Source: Sulfurimonas hongkongensis
GTDB lineage: Bacteria > Campylobacterota > Campylobacteria > Campylobacterales > Sulfurimonadaceae
Reading direction: 5' to 3'
DNA length: 50,364 nt
Assembly (NCBI RefSeq): GCF_000445475.1
Contig: NZ_AUPZ01000008.1
Span: forward strand, 1-50,364
The notes below the pieces were generated by a model. The model had not been told where the DNA came from. It saw only the letters and a list, made by a program, of their open reading frames with translations, and searched no databases. How positions within the stretch are numbered: position 1 is the first letter of the stretch; each line of letters begins with the position of its first letter. The position numbers and the translations under genes were made by a program. Positions 43,867 through 50,364 of the stretch are shown here, piece after piece.

Positions 43867-45066
43867 ATGTTACAAGAGGCCCTAAGAGAGATACAAAGAG
43901 GTTGTGCTGAGATAATCGACATTGAGAGAGTAGAGAACTTATTAAAAGCTTATTTTGATGAGGGGAAAGCTTTTACTGTAAAGGCTGGTTTTGACCCTAC
44001 TGCACCAGACTTACACCTTGGTCACACAGTTTTATTGCAAAAGATGGCAACATTTCAAAAGTATGGGGCTAGAGTACAGTTTCTTATAGGTGATTTTACT
44101 GCGGCTATCGGCGATCCAAGTGGAAAGAGTGTGACTCGCAAGGTTTTAAGCAGCCAAGATATAGAAAAAAATATAGCAAGTTACACTACGCAAGCCTTTA
44201 AGATTTTAGATGAGAGCAAAACAGATATTGTTTATAACTCAAGCTGGTTAAACTCTCTTGGAACTGTTGGTATGATAGAGCTTGCATCTACTCTAACAGT
44301 TGCTAGAATGCTTGAACGTGATGATTTTTCAAAAAGATACACGGCAAATACACCAATAGCAGTTAGTGAATTTTTGTACCCACTTCTTCAAGGGTATGAC
44401 AGTGTTCATCTAAAGAGTGATATAGAAATTGGTGGGACAGACCAGAAATTCAACCTTCTGATGGGAAGACAACTTCAAAAAACTTATGATGTAAAAAAAC
44501 AACAAGCTGTGCTTATGATGCCAATATTAGAGGGACTTGATGGTGTTCAAAAGATGAGTAAATCTCTTAACAACTACATAGGAGTAACTGATGAAGCTAA
44601 CGATATGTATGGCAAAATCCTTAGTATCTCTGATGAGCTTATGTGGAGATTTTATGAGCTACTAAGTACAAAAACTCTTGATGAGATAGATACTCTTAAA
44701 GCCGGTGTTAGTGATGGCTTACTTCACCCAAAGAGTGTTAAAGAAGAGTTAGCCTTAGAGATTACGGCGAGATATCATACTAAAGAGTTAGCTGATGCAG
44801 CAAAAGAAGAGTTTCAAAAAGTTCATTCTCAAAGTCAAATCCCTACCGAGATAGAGGAGTTTAGTGCTGATGGAGATATCTGGATAGCAAAGGCTTTAGT
44901 TGATTGTAACTTAGAGCCATCTACTTCACAAGCTAGAAGAGATATTAAGCAAGGTGCTGTTAAAATAAATCAAGAAAAGATTTCAGATATAGAGTTACAA
45001 CTCACAAAAGGTGAGTATGTACTACAAGTTGGAAAAAGAAAGTTTGCAAAATTAAAGGTTAATTAG
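43867..45066 (+). CDS. tyrS: Tyrosyl-tRNA synthetase
   Basis: A 399-residue class I synthetase that charges tRNA-Tyr. The HIGH signature appears as HLGH in KAGFDPTAPDLHLGHTVLLQ; KMSKS is in GVQKMSKSLNNYIGV; the tyrosine/ATP site includes LLQGYDSVHLKSDIEIGGTDQKFNLLMG. A C-terminal S4 RNA-binding domain (SQARRDIKQGAVKINQEKI) ends the protein. Sequence features fit the TyrZ-like subtype of about 400 residues. It follows spoT as in Campylobacter and directly abuts the next gene. Confidence 0.95.
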   Translation: MLQEALREIQRGCAEIIDIERVENLLKAYFDEGKAFTVKAGFDPTAPDLHLGHTVLLQKMATFQKYGARVQFLIGDFTAAIGDPSGKSVTRKVLSSQDIEKNIASYTTQAFKILDESKTDIVYNSSWLNSLGTVGMIELASTLTVARMLERDDFSKRYTANTPIAVSEFLYPLLQGYDSVHLKSDIEIGGTDQKFNLLMGRQLQKTYDVKKQQAVLMMPILEGLDGVQKMSKSLNNYIGVTDEANDMYGKILSISDELMWRFYELLSTKTLDEIDTLKAGVSDGLLHPKSVKEELALEITARYHTKELADAAKEEFQKVHSQSQIPTEIEEFSADGDIWIAKALVDCNLEPSTSQARRDIKQGAVKINQEKISDIELQLTKGEYVLQVGKRKFAKLKVN

Positions 45067-46158
45067 ATGAGTTTTAAGTCACTAAAGATCGGAAAATATA
45101 CTATACAACATCCAATAGTCCAAGGTGGAATGGGTGTTGGAATTAGCTGGGATAAATTAGCTGGAACTGTGTCTTATGAGGGTGGTTTGGGAGTCATTAG
45201 TGCTGTTGGTACTGGTTACTACGAAGACAAAGTCTATGCTAAAAAATTAGTCTCAAATAGACCTTTGAGTGAAGTGAATTTCTACTCAAGCGAGGGGCTT
45301 AAAAAAATCATCTTCAATGCAAGAAAAATATGTGGAAATAAGCCTCTAGCTGTAAATGTTTTATACGCTATAAATGACTATGGTAGAGTTGTAAGAGATG
45401 CTTGTGAGGGTGGAGCTGATATCATTATAACTGGAGCAGGTCTACCTACAAATATGCCGGAGTTTACTGAGGGTTATCCAGATGTAGCTCTTGTACCTAT
45501 AGTCTCATCTGCAAAAGCTTTAAAAATTATTTGTAAAAGATGGCAAAAAAGATACAACAAAATCCCAGATGCAGTAGTAGTAGAGGGTCCAAAGAGTGGT
45601 GGACATCAAGGTTTTACTTATGAGCAGTGCAAATTAGAAGAGAATCAACTAGAAAATATAGTAGGTCCAGTTGTTGAGGAGGCGGCTCTTTGGGGAAATA
45701 TTCCAGTCATAGCAGCTGGTGGAGTTTGGGATAAGAGTGATATTGAACAGATGCTATCACTAGGTGCATCAGGCGTTCAGATGGGAACTCGCTTTATTGG
45801 AACTGATGAATGTGATGCCCATCAAAACTTTAAAGAAGTGCTACTAAATGCTAAAAAAGAGGATATACAGCTTATGGGCTCACCTGTTGGATACCCAGCT
45901 CAAGGTATAGTTACAAACTTAACTCATTTAGTCCAAAAAAGAGAAGGTCCAGCTATTAAGTGCATATCTAACTGTGTGTCACCATGTAATCGTGGAGAAG
46001 AGGCAAAGGTAGTTGGTTTTTGTATAGCAGATAGGCTAAGTGATGCTTATTTAGGAAATTTGGAAACGGGTCTATTTTTTTCGGGAACAAATGGCTATAG
46101 ACTAAATGAAATAATCTCAGTAAAAGAGTTAATGAAAAAGCTTGTCCAAGGTGAATAG
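45067..46158 (+). CDS. Nitronate monooxygenase-family flavoprotein
   Basis: A 363-residue FMN-dependent TIM-barrel protein of the 2-nitropropane dioxygenase group, related to enoyl-reductase FabK. Motifs: HPIVQGGMGVGISWDKLAGT, PLAVNVLYA, GADIIITGAGLPTNMPE, VEGPKSGGHQG (catalytic His region), VIAAGGVWD and LGASGVQMGTRFIGTDE. A C-terminal cluster of cysteines (CISNCVSPCNRG) is typical of this subgroup and may bind a metal. The true substrate is unknown. It begins on the base after the tyrS stop and sits 7 bp before the amidase gene. Confidence 0.88.
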   Translation: MSFKSLKIGKYTIQHPIVQGGMGVGISWDKLAGTVSYEGGLGVISAVGTGYYEDKVYAKKLVSNRPLSEVNFYSSEGLKKIIFNARKICGNKPLAVNVLYAINDYGRVVRDACEGGADIIITGAGLPTNMPEFTEGYPDVALVPIVSSAKALKIICKRWQKRYNKIPDAVVVEGPKSGGHQGFTYEQCKLEENQLENIVGPVVEEAALWGNIPVIAAGGVWDKSDIEQMLSLGASGVQMGTRFIGTDECDAHQNFKEVLLNAKKEDIQLMGSPVGYPAQGIVTNLTHLVQKREGPAIKCISNCVSPCNRGEEAKVVGFCIADRLSDAYLGNLETGLFFSGTNGYRLNEIISVKELMKKLVQGE

Positions 46159-46165
46159 ATAGCTG

Positions 46166-47578
46166 ATGATGCGTTTACTTGTTCTTATCTTCTTAATTGC
46201 TATATCTCTTTACGCTCAAAGTGACAGAGAGCTCTTAAAAAGAGCCGATACTTTTATGAAAACTGAATCAAAATCAAACTATTTTCGTGCATATAATGAC
46301 TACAAAAATCTCTATCTTCGTGCCATTATGTCAGAAGATGAGAAGCTTAGGAGTAGTGCATTAAAAGGGATCGTTAAAAGTGGTAAAGCACTTCATATAG
46401 ATATATCTCAGTATGAACAAGAACTAGCTAGTATAAAAACAAAACCATCCTCATATAAAGCTCCTAAAAAAAAGTATAAAGCTAAAAAAGTTAAAAGCAA
46501 AAGCCCAAATATTAAAATAACTTCATCACACAAATTAAAAAGTATAAAATGGCGAGATGGCAGACTTGTCTTGAAATTTGACAAAAAATTAAGAAATAAT
46601 CAACTAAATTATTTTACACTCTATGATGCAAAAGAGCAGAGATATAGATATGTTTTTGATGTTCACGCATCTATGCTCACAGATTCACAAAGCTTAAATA
46701 AACGAAATATAGATAGAATCAAAATAGCCCAGTACAACTCAAATACACTAAGACTTGTTATAGAAGATAGTCAAAAAGTGCGTATTAGCTTTAAAAAAGA
46801 TGATGATGAACTAGTTATTCATATGGTTGCATCTACTAAAACCAAAAGCATACAAACAGTAAAACAAAAACCAGAAAAGTCAAACTTCCCTAAAAGAGCT
46901 GATAGAGATAAAATCATAGTTATAGACCCAGGTCATGGTGGAAAAGATCCAGGAGCGGTTGGCTATAAAAGATATAGAGAAAAAGTTGTAGTTTACAAGA
47001 TATCTAAAGAGTTAAAGAAGATTTTAAAAGCTCGTGGATATACAGTGTATATGACAAGAGAGAGTGATAAGTACATAAAACTAAGCCAAAGGACTGCTTT
47101 TGCCAATAAAAAAAAGGCTGATGTTTTTGTAAGTATTCACGCAAATGCAGTTGGACGCAAAAATGCACATAAAGTTCATGGAATAGAGTGCTATTTCTTG
47201 TCTCCTTCTCGTTCTAAAAGGGCTGAGAGAGTTGCTGCGAAAGAGAACTCCGCAGATTTGAGTGAGATGAATAAATATGGTAAAGATACCTTTTTAAACT
47301 TTCTAAATTCTCATAAAATAGTTGCATCAAACAAACTAGCCATCGACCTACAAAGGGGAATGCTAGGAGAGTTAAACAAAAACTACAAAGCAAAAGATGG
47401 CGGAGTAAGAGAGGGACCTTTTTGGGTGCTAGTTGGTGCTCAAATGCCAGCTGTCTTAGTCGAAGTAGGTTTTATCTCACATCCGCAAGAGGCTAAAAGA
47501 TTGGTAAATCCTACATACAGAAAAAGAATAGCTCTAGGTTTAGCAAATGGGATTGAGAGATATTTTGAGAAAAACTAA
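46166..47578 (+). CDS. amiC: Periplasmic N-acetylmuramoyl-L-alanine amidase
   Basis: A 470-residue secreted amidase. A signal peptide (MMRLLVLIFLIAISLYAQS) is followed by a helical region, a lysine-rich linker, an AMIN domain at ~125-220, and an Amidase_3 catalytic domain from ~245. The zinc site has VIDPGHGGKDPGAVG (His), VVVYKISKELKKIL (Glu), VFVSIHANAVG (His) and a catalytic Glu in VLVEVGFISHPQEA. It cleaves the stem peptide from muramic acid during cell separation. The gene order tyrS-flavoprotein-amidase is also known in Campylobacter. Choice of the AmiC name over AmiA is arbitrary. Confidence 0.9.
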   Translation: MMRLLVLIFLIAISLYAQSDRELLKRADTFMKTESKSNYFRAYNDYKNLYLRAIMSEDEKLRSSALKGIVKSGKALHIDISQYEQELASIKTKPSSYKAPKKKYKAKKVKSKSPNIKITSSHKLKSIKWRDGRLVLKFDKKLRNNQLNYFTLYDAKEQRYRYVFDVHASMLTDSQSLNKRNIDRIKIAQYNSNTLRLVIEDSQKVRISFKKDDDELVIHMVASTKTKSIQTVKQKPEKSNFPKRADRDKIIVIDPGHGGKDPGAVGYKRYREKVVVYKISKELKKILKARGYTVYMTRESDKYIKLSQRTAFANKKKADVFVSIHANAVGRKNAHKVHGIECYFLSPSRSKRAERVAAKENSADLSEMNKYGKDTFLNFLNSHKIVASNKLAIDLQRGMLGELNKNYKAKDGGVREGPFWVLVGAQMPAVLVEVGFISHPQEAKRLVNPTYRKRIALGLANGIERYFEKN

Positions 47579-47609
47579 TTAAATTTTTACTTATCCAATT
47601 CAACTAGTA

Positions 47610-47673
47610 ATTGTAACACTTGATTAACTACTGCATAAGACTTCACAAACACTTCACAATAAATAGTTACAAT
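47610..47673. promoter_or_regulatory. Putative operator of the DUF1104-type gene
   Basis: ATTGTAAC (47610-47617) and its inverse GTTACAAT (47666-47673) flank two direct copies of ACTTCACAA at 47640-47648 and 47651-47659. The 11-bp period of the direct repeat is what OmpR/PhoB-type regulators bind. The regulator encoded at 16091-16840 is of that class, but a link is unproven. Confidence 0.35.
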
Positions 47674-47695
47674 CAAAAAAAAACGGAGATTTAAA

Positions 47696-48121
47696 ATGAG
47701 AAATATAATTATAAGTGCTTTGTTGGCTACAGCTCTCATTGCAGTTGATTACTCGAATATGTCAATACAAGAGTTAAAAAACCATAGAGGTGGTGTTGCA
47801 CCAGAAGATAAATCTGCGTTTAAAGCAGCTATGAAAGCTAAGATGCAAGCACTATCGCCTGAAGAGCGAAAAATAGAAAAAGAAGAAATGCATGCATTTA
47901 AGGCGTCTATACTCTCCACTACGCCAGAAAAAATTGCAGAATTTGAAGCAAAAATGAAATCGCTTACCCCTGAGAGAAAAAATGCTTTAAAAACAAAAAT
48001 GAGCTCATTGAGTATGGAAGAGAAGTTTGCATTTAAGACAAAAATGATATCAATGACTTCACAAGAGTTGGTTCAAAGAGCAGATGAACTTATTAAAGAA
48101 AAGCAAGTGCAAATAAAATAA
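47696..48121 (+). CDS. Periplasmic DUF1104-like protein with 15-residue helical repeats
   Basis: A 141-residue protein with a signal peptide (MRNIIISALLATALIA). The mature start VDYSNMSIQELKNHRGGVAPED resembles DUF1104, a small family of Campylobacterota. Residues ~45-130 are built from a repeating unit of about 15 residues with LSPEER/LTPERK/LSMEEK near the start and a FKxKM-like end, all predicted helix; the LTPE pattern also recalls Spy/CpxP stress chaperones. No cysteines. A strong ACGGAG ribosome site and repeat-rich upstream DNA suggest regulated, high expression. A stress or metal role is plausible but not shown. Confidence 0.65.
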   Translation: MRNIIISALLATALIAVDYSNMSIQELKNHRGGVAPEDKSAFKAAMKAKMQALSPEERKIEKEEMHAFKASILSTTPEKIAEFEAKMKSLTPERKNALKTKMSSLSMEEKFAFKTKMISMTSQELVQRADELIKEKQVQIK

Positions 48122-48133
48122 TACCTTAGAAGT

Positions 48134-48157
48134 GGTAGTACTCATCGCAGTATTACC
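48134..48157 (+). terminator. Terminator-like hairpin after the DUF1104-type gene
   Basis: GGTAGTACT (48134-48142) pairs with AGTATTACC (48149-48157) through one G-T pair around CATCGC, and TTT follows. It lies 12 bp after the stop codon and before the receptor gene. The T-tract is short. Confidence 0.5.
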
Positions 48158-48256
48158 TTTAAAAATTAATTACTTATCATATTCTATAGTAAATTAACAC
48201 AAATATAACACTCTTTTGCAATAATAATTTAAATTTATTGAAAAGAAGGATATAAG

Positions 48257-50284
48257 TTGAAAATTAATAATATTTTAAGCTTTAGTATAATTTTATCATC
48301 ACTGCTTGTAGCAAATGAGACATATTACTTAGGTGAAATTGTTGTCTTAAGTACTAAAACCAAAAGTACAATAGATGATTTACCTATGCAGGTAACTGTA
48401 ATTACACAAGATGAAATTGAAAATAGCGGCGCGACAAATGTTTCTGATATATTGATAAGTAGTGGAGAAGTTGTTACAAGGCCATCTGGCGCTAATGAAC
48501 AACAGGTTAGTATACGAGGAATGAAACCCGATGATACACTTTATCTAATAGATGGTAAAAGAGTTAATGGAGATTTTTCAGATGCAGGAAAGCTTCCTGC
48601 TAGCATGGTAGAGAGGATAGAGATAGTCAAGGGGAGTTCCGGTTTACTTTACGGGAGTGACTCTATAGGTGGAGTGGTAAACATTATTACTAAAAAAAGT
48701 AGTGATGATTTTGCCGGAGATGTACAATTAACTCATGCAAAAAGTAAAAATAGTGCTGATATGAGTGTGTTTGGTAAAAAAGACAATACCTCATTTAGAA
48801 TTTTCTCGAGTTATATTAAAAGAGATACTTATTCAAATGATACGACAGAAGATATTATCATTAAACAGGGAACTAACTCATATAAACCCTCTACACTCTC
48901 TCCCACACTACAATCAACAACAAATTTAGATAATTTAAACGATACATATACTTTTCAAGAAGATCTTCAAAATGAAATGGAGATTAAAAGTATTAGCGGG
49001 GGAGTAACGCACAGATTTAATGATCATTTTAAGATAGATGTAGATATGAGTTATCTTAAAGAGGATACCCAGGGAGATTTTGTAAGCGCACTATATAAGA
49101 CAAACTATGATAAAATCGTAGTAAATAATATTTTAGCAGAACAGTATGATGAAAATAAAAGAGTTACTGCGAGTTCTGGATTTACATATACACCTTCGGA
49201 TGCTTATGAATTAAGATATAGTATCTCATATTCAAAATATGAAAAAGACAAAAAAATATATACAAACTTCTGGGAAGAACTGGGGTATAATTCAAAAGAG
49301 GGCTCTATATCTGGGGTAGACAATTCTACTACAAGGTATGTTAACCATAATCTTGTAAACACATATGAATTTTCACAGAACAATAGAGTTTTAGTTGGAG
49401 GAGAGTATAGAGTTAATGATAGAGAAGCGACTGGATATAGCATAGATAATAGAACATATTCAGGAGTTTTTTTGCAACATGAGTATAGACCTATTAAGAA
49501 GTTAAATCTTGTATATGGGGCTAGGTATGATAAAGACTCTGTAGCAAAAAGTGAATCTTCTATCAGCTTTGGTGCCGTTTATGCAGTAGATAAAAACACA
49601 AAACTCAAGGCAAACTACTCCGAAGGTTTTAAAAGTGCAACTGATGAAGAACTCTATACTAACAGTACAACAGCTGTAGGAAAAAGTCTTCTAGGTTCTA
49701 CAATTATAGATGGAACAAAAACAGAGAGTTGGAATCTTACACCAGAAACAAGTCAAACTATAGAGATAGGAGTAAGTAACAAGGGGGATATGTATGATTT
49801 CAAAGCCTCCGCTTATAATACCAACATAGATGATAGAATAAGCAAGGTTGTACTAGATGCCACTACTACGACTTATAAAAATATAAGCAAGAGTGAGATA
49901 GAAGGGGTTGAAACCAGCATAGCTCTTTATCCAATAGATGAGTTAATTGTAAAATTTTATTATACCTATGTAGATGCAAAAAACAAAACAGATGATACTG
50001 ATCTGGTTGGAGTTCCAGAGAAACTCACAAGTATGACAATTAGCTATTTCCCCATTCCAAAGCTTGAGTTAAGAAGTGTAACAAAATATACGGGAAAACA
50101 GATAGGTTCAGAGGGAGAAGTTGGGAGTTATAGCACAACAAATATAAAGATAATGCAAAAAAATAGTTTTAAAAATATAGATCTCTTTGCCGGAATCGAC
50201 AATGTTTTTGATAAAAAAATACCAGAAGAATTGGGATATATACAAAAGTCATATTACTACATTGGTGCTAAATACAAGTTTTAA
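48257..50284 (+). CDS. TonB-dependent outer membrane receptor
   Basis: A 675-residue receptor with a signal peptide (MKINNILSFSIILSSLLVANE), a TonB-box-like LGEIVVLS segment, a plug domain (DDLPMQVTVITQDEIENSGA, VSIRGMKPDDTLYLIDGKRV, LPASMVERIEIVKGSSGLLYGSDSIGGVVNIITKK) and a 22-strand barrel. The barrel ends with the motif FAGIDNVFDKKIPEELGY and the aromatic C-terminus KYKF. It imports a large or scarce ligand, such as a siderophore, haem, catechol or corrinoid, with TonB energy; the ligand cannot be told. The start is a TTG at 48257 with GAAGGA 7 bases upstream. An A/T palindrome near 48221-48240 could be a Fur site. Confidence 0.9.
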   Translation: MKINNILSFSIILSSLLVANETYYLGEIVVLSTKTKSTIDDLPMQVTVITQDEIENSGATNVSDILISSGEVVTRPSGANEQQVSIRGMKPDDTLYLIDGKRVNGDFSDAGKLPASMVERIEIVKGSSGLLYGSDSIGGVVNIITKKSSDDFAGDVQLTHAKSKNSADMSVFGKKDNTSFRIFSSYIKRDTYSNDTTEDIIIKQGTNSYKPSTLSPTLQSTTNLDNLNDTYTFQEDLQNEMEIKSISGGVTHRFNDHFKIDVDMSYLKEDTQGDFVSALYKTNYDKIVVNNILAEQYDENKRVTASSGFTYTPSDAYELRYSISYSKYEKDKKIYTNFWEELGYNSKEGSISGVDNSTTRYVNHNLVNTYEFSQNNRVLVGGEYRVNDREATGYSIDNRTYSGVFLQHEYRPIKKLNLVYGARYDKDSVAKSESSISFGAVYAVDKNTKLKANYSEGFKSATDEELYTNSTTAVGKSLLGSTIIDGTKTESWNLTPETSQTIEIGVSNKGDMYDFKASAYNTNIDDRISKVVLDATTTTYKNISKSEIEGVETSIALYPIDELIVKFYYTYVDAKNKTDDTDLVGVPEKLTSMTISYFPIPKLELRSVTKYTGKQIGSEGEVGSYSTTNIKIMQKNSFKNIDLFAGIDNVFDKKIPEELGYIQKSYYYIGAKYKF

Positions 50285-50307
50285 GATATACAAAGTATGT
50301 CTAGAGA

Positions 50308-50325
50308 TAAGACTGTTCTGTCTTA
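50308..50325. terminator. Weak hairpin after the receptor gene
   Basis: TAAGAC (50308-50313) pairs with GTCTTA (50320-50325) around TGTTCT, 23 bp after the receptor stop. The stem is short and no T-tract follows. The last 40 bases contain GGGAGTGTTAGAAATTTCGTG, not assigned. Confidence 0.25.
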
Positions 50326-50364
50326 ACTGGGAGTGTTAGAAATTTCGTGTCAGTTTGATAAAAT

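Noticed and set aside
50326-50364. End of an insertion sequence at the right edge (GGGAGTGTTAGAAATTTCGTG)
   Set aside because: It vaguely resembles terminal repeats of IS256-type elements, but no partner end or transposase is visible in the window.

Overview
The window looks like chromosomal DNA of a low-GC, sulfur-oxidising member of the Campylobacterota (Epsilonproteobacteria), probably Sulfurimonas-like. Reasons: a sulfide:quinone oxidoreductase-type flavoprotein; a split PAS/MCP energy-taxis pair of the CetB/CetA kind; a CheB without a receiver domain next to CheR; a DUF1104-type secreted protein; and the order pyrH-rpoZ-spoT-tyrS-nitronate monooxygenase-amidase, which I recall as the order in Campylobacter. 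This placement rests on recognised families, not on a database search. No rRNA, tRNA or CRISPR array was recognised.

Layout. (1) 1-3.7 kb is an accessory zone. An IS21-type right end has landed inside orfA of an IS3-family element whose orfB is intact. Then come an orphan HNH-type protein, a truncated integron-integrase-like remnant, and a MntA-HepT toxin-antitoxin pair. (2) 3.8-10.9 kb holds xdhABC (molybdenum hydroxylase for purine oxidation) and pepN. (3) 11-13.7 kb is a sulfide-oxidation locus: an SQR-type flavoprotein, a two-hairpin leader, a 54-residue membrane-associated protein, and a peptide-deformylase-like protein that has lost its metal ligands and gained membrane helices. (4) 13.8-19 kb carries a soluble hybrid histidine kinase, a convergent OmpR-type regulator, a small SHOCT-like membrane protein, and CetB/CetA. 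(5) 19-25 kb carries a TPR membrane protein, PutA and PutP (proline use), read leftward. (6) 25-34.7 kb carries ung, then a leftward run of large NAD-glutamate dehydrogenase, an unknown protein, a cytoplasmic trypsin-like protease with zinc ribbon, an M3 oligopeptidase and a secreted endonuclease/phosphatase-fold protein. (7) 34.8-40.3 kb carries a membrane-anchored unknown, a dCache chemoreceptor, a polysaccharide deacetylase, CheB and CheR. (8) 40.4-47.6 kb is the conserved core block. (9) 47.7-50.3 kb carries a DUF1104-type periplasmic protein and a TonB-dependent receptor.

How they fit. PepN and the M3 peptidase yield amino acids. PutP/PutA turn proline into glutamate, and the large glutamate dehydrogenase feeds it to the TCA cycle. 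Sulfide oxidation supplies electrons to quinone, and several receptors with CheB/CheR steer the cell. The most unusual signal is a structured leader present twice, before the SQR-linked small gene (12559-12652) and before rpoZ (41310-41407). Its first hairpin shows a compensatory base-pair change and its second keeps its place with a different stem. The second is the deformylase-derived membrane pseudoenzyme beside SQR.
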